Positions 51,966 through 60,879 of a stretch of 64,000 bases of DNA are shown one piece after another. Within the stretch, counting starts at the first letter, position 1; each line of letters starts with the position of its first letter. The DNA is from Pseudorhizobium xiangyangii (GTDB lineage Bacteria; Pseudomonadota; Alphaproteobacteria; Rhizobiales; Rhizobiaceae): assembly GCF_020531965.1 (NCBI RefSeq), contig NZ_JAJAWH010000014.1, positions 1 to 64,000 on the forward strand, given 5' to 3'. The position numbers were made by a program, and so were the translations under genes. A model generated the notes under the pieces. It worked only from the letters and a program-made list of their open reading frames with translations, was not told the DNA's origin and did no database searches.

Positions 51966-52949
51966 ATGAAAATACTGAACGCCATTCTTGGCGCTACCGC
52001 GCTTGCGGCTGCTTCCCTCGTTTCCGTCGCGGCCATCGCGCAGACCTATCCCGAGCGGACGATCACGATGATTGTGCCGTTCGCCGCAGGTGGTCCGACC
52101 GATACGGTAGCCCGCCTCGTCGCTGAATCCATGTCCAACGATCTCGGCCAACAGGTGATCGTCGAGAACGTCGGCGGCGCCGGTGGTACGTTGGGTGCTG
52201 CACGCGTGGCCAGCGCTGACGCCGATGGTTACACCATTCTGTTGCACCATATCGGCATGGCAACGAGCGCCACGCTGTACCGCAAGCTGCCCTACGATAC
52301 GCTCAATGCTTTCGAGTATGTCGGCCTTGTTACCGACGTCCCGATGACGATCGTAACGCGCAAGGATCTCGAACCGACGGATCTCAAGGGTCTGATCGAA
52401 TACGCCAAGGCAAACAAGGACACCGTGACCGTTGCCAACGCCGGTATCGGCGCTGCCTCCCACCTGTGTGGAATGCTGTTCATGAGCGCGATCGAGACAC
52501 CGCTCGTGACGGTGCCCTACAAGGGTACGGGTCCCGCCATGACGGATCTTCTCGGCGGTCAAGTCGACATCATGTGCGACCAGACCACCAATACGACCAA
52601 GCAGATCCAGGGTGGCACGATCAAGGCATATGCGGTGACCTCTCCTGAGCGTCTCGATGTTCTCAAGGACGTCCCGACTGCTGCCGAGGGTGGTCTTGCG
52701 GACTTCCAGGTCGGTATCTGGCACGGCGTTTATGCGCCGAAGGGCACGCCTGCGGATGCGATGGCTCGTCTGACCAAGTCGCTGCAGGTCGCCCTCAAGG
52801 ACGAGAATGTCGCTGCACGCTTTGCCGAACTCGGCACCGAGCCGTCGCCTGAAAACGATGCCACGTCGGATGCGCTGAAGGCGAAGCTTGAAAGCGAGAT
52901 TGCTCGCTGGAAGCCCGTTATCGAGGCTGCCGGTCAGTACGCCGACTAA
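51966..52949 (+). CDS. tctC: Tripartite tricarboxylate transporter binding protein
   Basis: TTT-family periplasmic binding protein (327 aa) with signal peptide (MKILNAILGATALAAASLVS, cleavage near AIAQ). Family stretch YPERTITMIVPFAAGGPTDTVARLVAE follows the cleavage site. TTGGAGGAG precedes ATG at 51966. First gene of tctCBA; probable ligands are citrate or other tri- and dicarboxylates. BugT-type proteins vary widely in ligand. Confidence 0.9.
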   Translation: MKILNAILGATALAAASLVSVAAIAQTYPERTITMIVPFAAGGPTDTVARLVAESMSNDLGQQVIVENVGGAGGTLGAARVASADADGYTILLHHIGMATSATLYRKLPYDTLNAFEYVGLVTDVPMTIVTRKDLEPTDLKGLIEYAKANKDTVTVANAGIGAASHLCGMLFMSAIETPLVTVPYKGTGPAMTDLLGGQVDIMCDQTTNTTKQIQGGTIKAYAVTSPERLDVLKDVPTAAEGGLADFQVGIWHGVYAPKGTPADAMARLTKSLQVALKDENVAARFAELGTEPSPENDATSDALKAKLESEIARWKPVIEAAGQYAD

Positions 52950-52968
52950 GGCATACATCTTGCTGGTA

Positions 52969-53029
52969 CCGGTCCTTGTCGCAAGTGGCGATGAGGACCG
53001 GCTTTGCGGCGCGCACTGACGCGCCGTTT
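52969..53029 (+). terminator. Intercistronic stem-loops between tctC and tctB
   Basis: Two hairpins: CCGGTCCT (52969-52976) with AGGACCGG (52994-53001), and CGGCGCG (53007-53013) with CGCGCCG (53020-53026) followed by TTTC. Position after a binding-protein gene suggests attenuation of read-through into the membrane genes or protection of tctC mRNA. Confidence 0.5.
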
Positions 53030-53048
53030 CCTGCTTAGCGGAGTGATC

Positions 53049-53510
53049 ATGAAATCCCTCAAGTTCGACAGCACAAACCTGATCTGCGGTTTGTTGTTCA
53101 TAGGTCTCGGCATCTTCTTTGCTCTCCAGGCATTCAGCCTGGATCTGGGCACGGCCTTTCGCATGGGGCCGGGATATTTCCCCTTTGTGCTTGCCTGCGC
53201 GCTGATACTATTTGGCGCGATCATCTTCTTCCAGTCCATCCGTGTGACGGGGGAGGGGATCGGTCCTATCGCCTGGCGCGGCATCATGTTCATTTTGCCG
53301 GCCCCCATCTTCTTCGGCCTGACCGTAAGAGGGCTCGGTTTCGTGCCGTCATTGTTCCTGACCGCGCTGATCGCTGCGTTTGCGTCGGGACGAATGCGTC
53401 CGCTCACCGCTCTTGTGCTGGCGACGGGCCTGACGATTTTTTCGGTGCTCGTCTTCAGCTACGGGCTAGGTCTGCCATTCCGCCGTTTCGGCCCCTGGCT
53501 TGAGTTTTAG
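53049..53510 (+). CDS. tctB: Tripartite tricarboxylate transporter small subunit
   Basis: Small membrane subunit (153 aa) with four hydrophobic segments and the TctB hallmark FRMGPGYFPFVLACALILFG (about residues 37-56). ATG at 53049 has GCGGAGTG upstream. Nine bases separate it from tctA. Confidence 0.87.
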   Translation: MKSLKFDSTNLICGLLFIGLGIFFALQAFSLDLGTAFRMGPGYFPFVLACALILFGAIIFFQSIRVTGEGIGPIAWRGIMFILPAPIFFGLTVRGLGFVPSLFLTALIAAFASGRMRPLTALVLATGLTIFSVLVFSYGLGLPFRRFGPWLEF

Positions 53511-53519
53511 GAGAGGCAG

Positions 53520-55025
53520 ATGGAATTCCTGAGCAATCTCGCATTGGGCTTTTCGACCGCCACCTCGATCGAAAACCTCTTTTTCTGCCTGATAGGCGTG
53601 CTTCTCGGCACCCTCATCGGGGTTCTTCCCGGTATCGGCGCGACGGCAACGATTGCAATGTTGCTGCCGATAACCTTCCAGCTCGAGCCGGTATCGTCCT
53701 TGATCATGCTGGCCGGCATCTACTATGGTGCGCAGTATGGCGGTTCCACGACTGCGATCCTCATCAACATGCCCGGTGAATCGTCGTCTGCCGTCACTGC
53801 GATCGACGGCTACCAGATGGCCCGGAAGGGCAGGGCGGGTGCAGCCCTCTCAATCGCTGCGATAGGGTCGTTCTTCGCCGGCACGGTGTCCACCTTCCTT
53901 GTCGCCATCTTCGCACCACCGCTCACTGAAATCGCGTTGCGGTTTGGCGCTGCCGAATACTTCTCGCTGATGATCGTCGGTCTTGTATCCTCCATCGCGT
54001 TGGCTCACGGCTCCGTCATCAAGGCACTCGCCATGGTGGCTCTCGGCCTTCTGCTCGGCCTTGTCGGCACCGATATCTACACGGGAACGCCACGCTTCAC
54101 CCTTGGCATCCGGGAGTATTCGGATGGCTTGAACTTCGTAGCGGTTGCCGTTGGGGTTTTCGGTATCGCCGAAATCCTGCGCAATCTCGAGGGGGAAAAG
54201 ACGCGATCACTGCTGATGGCGAAGGTGAGCGGCCTTTTGCCGAGCAAGGACGACGTCAAGCAGATGATCGGGCCGATCCTTCGCGGCACCGCGATTGGTT
54301 CGGCGCTCGGCATCCTGCCTGGCGGCGGTGCGATCCTGGCTTCGTTTGCCTCCTACACCGTGGAAAAGCGCATTTCGGACAGACCGGAAGAGTTTGGCCA
54401 TGGGGCGGTTGCCGGTGTGGCCGGGCCGGAATCGGCCAACAATGCGGGTGCGCAGACTTCGTTCATTCCGCTGCTGACCCTCGGCATCCCGGCGAACCCG
54501 GTCATGGCTTTGATGATTGGCGCCATGATCATTCAGGGTATCGTGCCGGGGCCTAATGTGGCGATCGAGCAGCCTGCCCTGTTCTGGGGGATCATCGCTT
54601 CGATGTGGATCGGCAACCTTATGCTGGTCGTCCTCAACCTGCCGCTGATCGGACTATGGGTAAAGTTACTGACGATCCCGTATTACGTGCTGTTCCCGAT
54701 CATCATGGCCTTCTGCTCGATCGGGGTCTACAGCGTAAACTCGAACGTCTACGACCTCTACGCCGTCGCCTTCTTCGGCTTGATTGGTTATGTCCTGGTG
54801 AAATTGCGGTGCGAGCCTGCACCCTTGTTGCTGGGCTTCGTTCTCGGGCCATTGCTGGAAGAAAACCTCCGGCGCGCGATGATCCTGTCGCGCGGCGACC
54901 CGACGACCTTCGTCACGCGGCCGATCAGCGCTACCCTGCTGTTCATCGCCTTTGTCGTGCTGGTCGTCGTGTTCCTGCCGAGCGTTAGGGCAAAACGCGA
55001 CAAGGTCTTCCAGGAAGAAGACTAA
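53520..55025 (+). CDS. tctA: Tripartite tricarboxylate transporter large subunit
   Basis: Large permease (501 aa) with about 12 helices. TctA signatures are visible: [20 protein letters not shown] (about 37-56), [32 protein letters not shown] and the second glycine-rich repeat [20 protein letters not shown] with [42 protein letters not shown] precedes ATG. Forms a sodium- or proton-driven importer with TctB and TctC. Confidence 0.93.
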   Translation: MEFLSNLALGFSTATSIENLFFCLIGVLLGTLIGVLPGIGATATIAMLLPITFQLEPVSSLIMLAGIYYGAQYGGSTTAILINMPGESSSAVTAIDGYQMARKGRAGAALSIAAIGSFFAGTVSTFLVAIFAPPLTEIALRFGAAEYFSLMIVGLVSSIALAHGSVIKALAMVALGLLLGLVGTDIYTGTPRFTLGIREYSDGLNFVAVAVGVFGIAEILRNLEGEKTRSLLMAKVSGLLPSKDDVKQMIGPILRGTAIGSALGILPGGGAILASFASYTVEKRISDRPEEFGHGAVAGVAGPESANNAGAQTSFIPLLTLGIPANPVMALMIGAMIIQGIVPGPNVAIEQPALFWGIIASMWIGNLMLVVLNLPLIGLWVKLLTIPYYVLFPIIMAFCSIGVYSVNSNVYDLYAVAFFGLIGYVLVKLRCEPAPLLLGFVLGPLLEENLRRAMILSRGDPTTFVTRPISATLLFIAFVVLVVVFLPSVRAKRDKVFQEED

Positions 55026-55031
55026 GCTTCG

Positions 55032-55068
55032 ATTGCAGGCGCTTCAAATCGAATGGAGCGCCTGCAAT
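55032..55068. terminator. 12-bp inverted repeat between tctA and lacI-type gene
   Basis: ATTGCAGGCGCT (55032-55043) and AGCGCCTGCAAT (55057-55068) are perfect inverted repeats between the convergent genes; the right arm lies in the last codons of the regulator gene. No T-tract is seen, so a bidirectional, possibly Rho-assisted stop is suggested. Confidence 0.55.
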
Positions 55069-56093
55069 TCTGTCACCGGCGGACGCTCTGCGATCCGACG
55101 CAGGAGAAGCCTGCCCATGGTGGCCCCCGCTTCAGCGAGATCCTCATAGATTGTCTCGACGCGCGGCCGGATCTGATCGAACAATCCCGACGTCTGTTTC
55201 GCCACGAGTTTGACGTCGCGACCCAGTTCGAGGTTTTGGTCGTAGGTCGCCGCGATCGCGGCAAGGGCCGATACTTCCCCGCCGCAGACGAAGCCATCCG
55301 GGCGGTCCGGCGATGCCAGACGGCGGTGGATGGCCTGACGGATCTCGTCCGATTTGCTGTCCAGGCTAACCTCAGCGGGAATGTCATAAGGAATGCCGGC
55401 TTCACGCACTGCCGCCATGAATCCATGCCGCATGTGGTGAGCGAAGGTGAAGCGCTCCGGGGGCAGGATGATGCACAGTTTTCGCGCCCCAGAGGTGATC
55501 AGCTTCCGTGAAGCCTGGTAGGCAAATTCGTAATTGTCGAAATCCACATAGGGATGCGCGGTGGCCAGTTCGGTACGTCCATGGCAGATGAACGGAAAGT
55601 CCTTCTCCAGAAGCAGCTTCACACGCTCGTCGGACGGCTCGGTTCGCGTGAACACGATCCCGTCTGCCATGCGATTGCGTATGATGTGGCTCACCGGATC
55701 GATCTGCGGCGTGTCGGAAAAATGCGGAGTAATGACGAGATGGTAGGCTGTGCCCCGCAATGCCTCCGTCAGTCCGTTGATCATCGACGTGGCGTAGCCG
55801 AGAATTTCTTCGTGCGGATCGAGAACCAGACTGATGACGTTGGTGCGGCCCGTGCGCAGTCTTTGCGCGGCCCGGTCCGGAAGGTAACCGATCTCTTCCG
55901 CGGCCTGACGAACCCGCAGCCGTGTTTCGAGAGCAATCTGCGGGGCATCGGCCAAGGCACGCGAAACGGTCGTGACGGCAAGCCCTGTCAGTTCGGCAAG
56001 CGTCCTCAGAGTTGGCTTGGAGTCTCCGGTGAGGTGCGAACCTCTTTGTGAAGCAGTTGCGCCCACATCAGTTTGCCGCCCTCGGCCTGCCAT
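55044..56093 (-). CDS. LacI-family transcriptional regulator
   Basis: LacI-type repressor (349 aa): helix-turn-helix LAELTGLAVTTVSRALADAP (about residues 33-52) with hinge region YLPDRAAQRLRTGRT, and a sugar-binding C-terminal domain (NVISLVLDPHEEI; DGIVFTRTEPSD). About 30 extra residues precede the usual N-terminus; ATG at 56093 has GAGAGGAA upstream and a TTG at 56114 is possible. It is divergent from the sugar ABC transporter genes, and two identical 17-bp near-palindromes lie between them, so it probably represses transport in the absence of the sugar. Confidence 0.88.
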   Translation of the reverse strand: MAGRGRQTDVGATASQRGSHLTGDSKPTLRTLAELTGLAVTTVSRALADAPQIALETRLRVRQAAEEIGYLPDRAAQRLRTGRTNVISLVLDPHEEILGYATSMINGLTEALRGTAYHLVITPHFSDTPQIDPVSHIIRNRMADGIVFTRTEPSDERVKLLLEKDFPFICHGRTELATAHPYVDFDNYEFAYQASRKLITSGARKLCIILPPERFTFAHHMRHGFMAAVREAGIPYDIPAEVSLDSKSDEIRQAIHRRLASPDRPDGFVCGGEVSALAAIAATYDQNLELGRDVKLVAKQTSGLFDQIRPRVETIYEDLAEAGATMGRLLLRRIAERPPVTELQALHSI

Positions 56094-56139
56094 CCACGAT
56101 TCCTCTCGTCCCAACCCGTACCGAGTTTAGGGCTGCCAC

Positions 56140-56156
56140 TATATCGTTATAAATTC
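56140..56156. promoter_or_regulatory. LacI-type operator, copy 1
   Basis: TATATCGTTATAAATTC, a near-palindrome with a central CG as typical for LacI-family operators (TATA-T-CG-T-TATA). It lies 47 bp upstream of the regulator start and is identical over 17 bp to the second copy 131 bp away, allowing looping and autoregulation. Confidence 0.75.
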
Positions 56157-56253
56157 CACTGGCAATTCTTGAGGGTTTCGCCGGCAATTTTTTTATCAGC
56201 TCATCCAATGCGTTAGCTTCCTTTCGGAAGCCTGGGGCGCCAATAGGACGGGG

Positions 56254-56287
56254 TTGACAGCTCCGGCATTTATATCGTTATAAATTC
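56254..56287 (+). promoter_or_regulatory. Sugar transporter promoter with operator copy 2
   Basis: A -35 TTGACA (56254-56259) is followed at 18-19 bp by TTATAA/TATAAA as -10. The second copy of TATATCGTTATAAATTC (56271-56287) covers the -10, so a bound LacI protein would block RNA polymerase. The coding start is 39 bp further on. Confidence 0.72.
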
Positions 56288-56325
56288 ATATCCGGAGAGG
56301 AGCCCGGATCTAGAGGGAGAGTCTC

Positions 56326-57582
56326 ATGAATATCAGAACAGTTACGAAGCTGGCTGCCAGCGCTGCCGTCATCGCGCTCACGGCAGGGGCGGTCAAGGCT
56401 GAGGAAAGCGTTGAAGTCCTCCACTGGTGGACCTCCGGTGGCGAAGCTGCGGCACTCAACGTCCTGAAGGAAAACCTGCAGAAGGAAGGCATCTCCTGGC
56501 AGGATATGCCGGTTGCCGGTGGCTCCGGCGTGCAGGCGATGACGGCGCTTCGCGCCCGTGTCACCTCAGGTGATCCGCCGACTGCTGTGCAGATGCTCGG
56601 GTTCGACATCAAGGAATGGGCCGAGATGGGTGTCTTGGGCAACCTGAACGATCTCGCCAACGAACAGGGTTGGGACAAGGTCATCCCGGCTGCCCTGCAG
56701 GACTTCTCGAAGTACGAAGGCAACTGGATCGCGGCACCGGTGAATGTCCATTCGACGAACTGGCTGTGGCTCAGCAAGGCCGCCCTCGACAAGGCGGGTG
56801 GCAAGACGCCGGAAACGTTCGACGAACTGATCGCGCTGCTCGACAAGTTCAAGGAGCAGGGCCTCGTTCCGCTTGCTCATGGCGGTCAGCCCTGGCAGGA
56901 CGGGACGCTGTGGGAATCCGTGGTGTTGTCGGTTGGCGGTATGGACTTCTACAAGAAGGCCGTGATCGACGCCGATACCGAGGCGCTTTCGGGCGATACC
57001 ATGCGTACCGTGTTCGACAACATGACCAAGCTGCGTGGGTACTTTGATCCCAACTTCTCGGGTCGCGACTGGAACCTCTCCACCGCGCTCGTGATCGAGG
57101 GCAAGGCTGGCGCCCAGCAGATGGGTGACTGGTCGAAGGGCGAATGGCTGCGCGCCGACAAGAAGCCGGGTACGGACTTTGTCTGCATCCGCTTCCCCGG
57201 CACGCAGGGATCGGTTCTCTTCAACTCCGACCAGTTCGTGATGTTCGATGTCGGTGAAGAAAAGCGCAACGCGCAGCTCAAGATGGCTTCGGCTGTCGAG
57301 GATCCGGCCTTCCAGATCGCATTCAACACGGTCAAGGGTTCGGTTCCGGCACGCACCGATGTACCGGACACCGAGTTCGATGATTGCGGCAAGAAGGGCA
57401 TGAAGGATCTGGCTGATGCTGCTTCCGGCGGCACGCTGGCCGGCTCGCTCGCGCATGGCCATGCCCAGCCGTCTGCCGTCAAGGAAGCCGTTTTCGACGT
57501 CGTCACGCAGCACCTGAACGGCCAGTTGACGACGGATCAGGCGCTGGAGCGTCTGCCGAAGGCCATCGCGGCCGCGCAGTAA
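56326..57582 (+). CDS. Glucose/mannose-type ABC substrate-binding protein
   Basis: Periplasmic binding protein (418 aa) with signal peptide ([20 protein letters not shown], cleavage near AVKAEES). The mature start [20 protein letters not shown] and the later [22 protein letters not shown] and GDWSKGEWL stretches are typical of GtsA-like binding proteins for glucose and mannose. It is followed by two permeases and one ATPase in the same direction. Substrate is inferred from family resemblance. Confidence 0.88.
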   Translation: MNIRTVTKLAASAAVIALTAGAVKAEESVEVLHWWTSGGEAAALNVLKENLQKEGISWQDMPVAGGSGVQAMTALRARVTSGDPPTAVQMLGFDIKEWAEMGVLGNLNDLANEQGWDKVIPAALQDFSKYEGNWIAAPVNVHSTNWLWLSKAALDKAGGKTPETFDELIALLDKFKEQGLVPLAHGGQPWQDGTLWESVVLSVGGMDFYKKAVIDADTEALSGDTMRTVFDNMTKLRGYFDPNFSGRDWNLSTALVIEGKAGAQQMGDWSKGEWLRADKKPGTDFVCIRFPGTQGSVLFNSDQFVMFDVGEEKRNAQLKMASAVEDPAFQIAFNTVKGSVPARTDVPDTEFDDCGKKGMKDLADAASGGTLAGSLAHGHAQPSAVKEAVFDVVTQHLNGQLTTDQALERLPKAIAAAQ

Positions 57583-57681
57583 AGACTGTCGTCCCAGGAT
57601 CGTGAAATGGCCGGGCTCTCCCGGCCATTTCTAACTCAGGACCCCAGAATCATTATTCGGGACCATGGCCGGAGGTGGCGC

Positions 57682-58608
57682 ATGACAACGATAGAACCGG
57701 TTCCCATCGTGGAGCAACGACAACATCGGCGTTCCTTTGTGGATCGGCTGGGTTCCATGCTGCCGAAGATCGTGCTGGCTCCCTCCTTCGCCATTACCCT
57801 GATCTTCGTCTATGGCTTCATCCTGTGGACGGTCTATCTGTCGTTCACGCGCTCGCGGATCCTGCCGGTCTACGAACTGGTGGGCTTCGACGCCTACTAT
57901 CGCCTGTGGTCGCAGCCGAACTGGTACATGGCCATCAAGAACCTGGCGATCTTCGGCGTTCTTTACATCGGCCTGTGCATCGCCATCGGCCTGTGCATCG
58001 CCATCCTGATGGACCAGCGCATCCGTGCCGAGGGCATCCTGCGGCCGATATTCCTGTATCCGATGGCGCTGTCCTTCGTCGTTACCGGCACTGCCTGGAA
58101 GTGGTTTCTCAATCCGGGCCTCGGCCTGGAGAAGACCATGCACAATCTGGGCTGGGAAAGCTTCAAGTTCGATTGGCTGGTCAACACCGACATGGCGATC
58201 TACACCGTCGTGATCGCCGGCGTGTGGCAGGCGTCGGGCTTCGTCATGGCGATGTTCCTCGCCGGGTTGCGCGGGATCGACGGCGAAATCATCAAGGCAG
58301 CGCAGATCGACGGCGCGCCCACCATCGCTATCTATCGCCGCATCATCATTCCGCTGCTCCGTCCGGTCTTCCTGTCGGCGATCATCGTGCTCGCGCACAT
58401 GGCGATCAAATCCTATGACCTGGTGATCGCGCTGACTGGCGGTGGGCCGGGGAACGCGACCGAATTGCCCTCGACCTTCATGTATTCCTACACCTTCACC
58501 CGCAGCCAGATGGCGGTCGGTTCGGCCAGTGCGGTGATGATGCTGATGGGTATCACGGCGATCATCGTCCCCTATCTCTATTCAGAGCTGCGGGAGAAGC
58601 GCTCATGA
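57682..58608 (+). CDS. Sugar ABC transporter permease, MalF type
   Basis: Permease of 308 aa with six helices and an EAA loop (GIDGEIIKAAQIDGAPTIAIYRRIIIPLLRP, about residues 200-230). GGAGGTGG precedes ATG at 57682. A hydrophobic segment holds a perfect tandem repeat of six residues (IGLCIA twice). Overlaps the next permease by 4 bp. Confidence 0.9.
   Translation: MTTIEPVPIVEQRQHRRSFVDRLGSMLPKIVLAPSFAITLIFVYGFILWTVYLSFTRSRILPVYELVGFDAYYRLWSQPNWYMAIKNLAIFGVLYIGLCIAIGLCIAILMDQRIRAEGILRPIFLYPMALSFVVTGTAWKWFLNPGLGLEKTMHNLGWESFKFDWLVNTDMAIYTVVIAGVWQASGFVMAMFLAGLRGIDGEIIKAAQIDGAPTIAIYRRIIIPLLRPVFLSAIIVLAHMAIKSYDLVIALTGGGPGNATELPSTFMYSYTFTRSQMAVGSASAVMMLMGITAIIVPYLYSELREKRS
57967..58002 (+). repeat. 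18-bp tandem duplication inside the permease gene
   Basis: ATCGGCCTGTGCATCGCC occurs twice in direct tandem (57967-57984 and 57985-58002), in frame, doubling the six residues IGLCIA within a membrane helix. It may be a recent slippage event lengthening a helix by six residues. Confidence 0.85.
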
Positions 58609-59486
58609 GTGCTGCCACCGAAACGGTCAGCGGCGGTTCTGCCCGCACCGCGCGCATCGTCATCTATGCGTTGCTCCTGGTACTGGCGGCAGTCTATCTC
58701 CTGCCGCTCTACGTCATGCTGACGACTTCGCTGAAGCCGCTGGACGAGATCCGGGCCGGCGACATGCTGGCACTGCCGCGCCAGCCATCGCTCGCCTCTT
58801 GGTACAAGGCCTGGGGCGAGGCCTGCATCGGAGTGACCTGCGAAGGGATCAAGGGCTACTTCTGGAATTCCATCAAGATGGTCGTGCCGGCCGTGGCGAT
58901 CTCCACGATCCTCGGGGCACTTAACGGCTATGTCCTGACCAAGTGGCGGTTCCCCGGGCACAAGCTCGTCTTCGGACTGATGCTGTTTGCTTGCTTCATT
59001 CCGTTCCAGGCGGTGCTCATTCCGATGGCGCGGGTGCTCGGCATATTCGGCCTGGCTAACTCCACGGCCGGCCTGATCTTCGTCCACGTCGTCTACGGTC
59101 TGGGCTTCACCACGCTCTTCTTCCGAAACTACTACGAGGCGTTCCCGGATGAGCTGGTCAAGGCGGCGATGATCGACGGCGCCGGGTTCTTCAAGATCTT
59201 CTGGAGGATACTGCTGCCAAATTCGGGGCCGATCATCGTCGTCACCGTGATCTACCAGTTCACCAATATCTGGAACGACTTCCTGTTCGGCGTCTCGTTT
59301 TCATCAGGCGGTGCCTCACCGATGACGGTAGCGCTCAACAACCTCGTTTCATCCTCCACCGGCGTCAAGGAATACAACGTCGATATGGCGGCCGCCGTGT
59401 TCGCGGCGCTGCCGACGCTGCTCGTCTATATCGTCGCCGGACGTTATTTCGTGCGCGGCCTGATGGCCGGCGCAGTCAAGGGATAA
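58605..59486 (+). CDS. Sugar ABC transporter permease, MalG type
   Basis: Permease of 293 aa with six helices and EAA loop (FPDELVKAAMIDGAGFFKIFWRILLPNSGP, about residues 181-210). ATGA overlap with the previous permease. The C-terminus ending RYFVRGLMAGAVKG is typical of the GtsC/MalG group. Confidence 0.9.
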   Translation: MSAATETVSGGSARTARIVIYALLLVLAAVYLLPLYVMLTTSLKPLDEIRAGDMLALPRQPSLASWYKAWGEACIGVTCEGIKGYFWNSIKMVVPAVAISTILGALNGYVLTKWRFPGHKLVFGLMLFACFIPFQAVLIPMARVLGIFGLANSTAGLIFVHVVYGLGFTTLFFRNYYEAFPDELVKAAMIDGAGFFKIFWRILLPNSGPIIVVTVIYQFTNIWNDFLFGVSFSSGGASPMTVALNNLVSSSTGVKEYNVDMAAAVFAALPTLLVYIVAGRYFVRGLMAGAVKG

Positions 59487-59491
59487 TCGCA

Positions 59492-60598
59492 ATGAGCTTT
59501 CTTCAGGTCAAAAATCTATACAAGAAAATCGGCAGCAACGACGTTCTGAAGGACATCAATATCGAACTGGAGAAGGGCGGCTTCCTGGTGCTCGTCGGGC
59601 CCTCCGGTTGCGGCAAGTCGACCCTGCTTAATGCAATTGCTGGCCTGATGCCCTTGACGTCGGGCGAGATTTCCATCGATGGCCAGGTGATCAACGACCT
59701 TCACCCTTCCAAGCGTGATATCGCCATGGTTTTCCAGAGCTACGCACTCTATCCGAACATGACTGTGGAGGAGAATATCGGCTTTGCCCTCGAGATGCGC
59801 GGCGTAGAAAAGGCAGCTCGCGCCGCGGCGATCCGCAACGTTGCAAAGACCCTGCAGATAGAGCATCTGCTCGACCGCCGTCCGAGCCAGCTTTCCGGCG
59901 GTCAGCGCCAGCGTGTCGCCATGGGCCGCGCACTCGTCCGCCAGCCGCGCGTTTTTCTGTTCGATGAGCCGCTTTCAAACCTCGACGCCAAGCTTCGTGT
60001 CGAGATGCGCGCCGAGATCAAACGTCTGCACCATAAAACCCACGCGACGATCATCTACGTCACGCACGACCAGATCGAGGCCATGACGCTCGCGACCAAA
60101 ATCGTCGTGCTTAAAGAAGGGGTGATCCAGCAGGTCGGCACGCCCGCCGAGATCTACAACCGACCCGCCAATCTGTTCGTCGCAGACTTCATGGGTTCCC
60201 CGGCAATGAACATGTTCAAGGGATCGGTGGTGACGACCAACGGTGTTCGCGAGATTGAAATCCTCGACAACAATACCCGTGTGGCGATGCCTTCTTCCGT
60301 TGCCGATCAGGATCTTCCCGACGGCAAGGAGATCATCCTCGGCCTGCGCCCCGAGGGGATCACCGACGAGGGCCTTGTCGATCCGACTGTCGTTTCGATG
60401 GCGAAGATCGAAGCGGACGTTACGCTGGTCGAACCGACAGGATCGGACACGTTCGTCATCGCAAAACTTGACGGAACGAACTTTGTCGGGAGGGTCCGGG
60501 CAGACGTCTCAATTGCTCCGGACCAGCGGTTCACGTTCGTCTTCAATCTCGACAAGGCGGTACTCTTCGATCCCTCTTCCGGGCTACGTCTCGTCTGA
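59492..60598 (+). CDS. Sugar ABC transporter ATPase, MalK/UgpC type
   Basis: ATPase of 368 aa with Walker A GPSGCGKS, signature LSGGQRQRVAMGRALVRQP, Walker B FLFDEPLSNLD, switch His in VTHDQIEAMT and a C-terminal TOBE/MOI domain (from about residue 240). Five bases after the permease stop. Canonical at all sites, in contrast to the glycerol ATPases at the other end of the window. Confidence 0.93.
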   Translation: MSFLQVKNLYKKIGSNDVLKDINIELEKGGFLVLVGPSGCGKSTLLNAIAGLMPLTSGEISIDGQVINDLHPSKRDIAMVFQSYALYPNMTVEENIGFALEMRGVEKAARAAAIRNVAKTLQIEHLLDRRPSQLSGGQRQRVAMGRALVRQPRVFLFDEPLSNLDAKLRVEMRAEIKRLHHKTHATIIYVTHDQIEAMTLATKIVVLKEGVIQQVGTPAEIYNRPANLFVADFMGSPAMNMFKGSVVTTNGVREIEILDNNTRVAMPSSVADQDLPDGKEIILGLRPEGITDEGLVDPTVVSMAKIEADVTLVEPTGSDTFVIAKLDGTNFVGRVRADVSIAPDQRFTFVFNLDKAVLFDPSSGLRLV

Positions 60599-60879
60599 GC
60601 CGCACGAGGGCGAACGCTCAACGGCCGATCGCCAGAACCTCTCGTGGCTGTCTCGTCTTGGGCCAGATCTCCTCCGATCCGGTCATAAGGAGACAAGTGG
60701 CTCTCCTGTAGAAAAATGCCTTTACCCCGGTGTGGGCGAATTTTCATCGTAGACAATCAAAATGTTGGCCCATTTTGGAAAAGCGGCTAAAACGTCCTCG
60801 TGCTATTTTAGCAAAGGGCGGGATAAATGAGGCTTTCTGCCGGCGCAGCCAAATGTTTGGCCGCTGAGGGGATGTTCTA

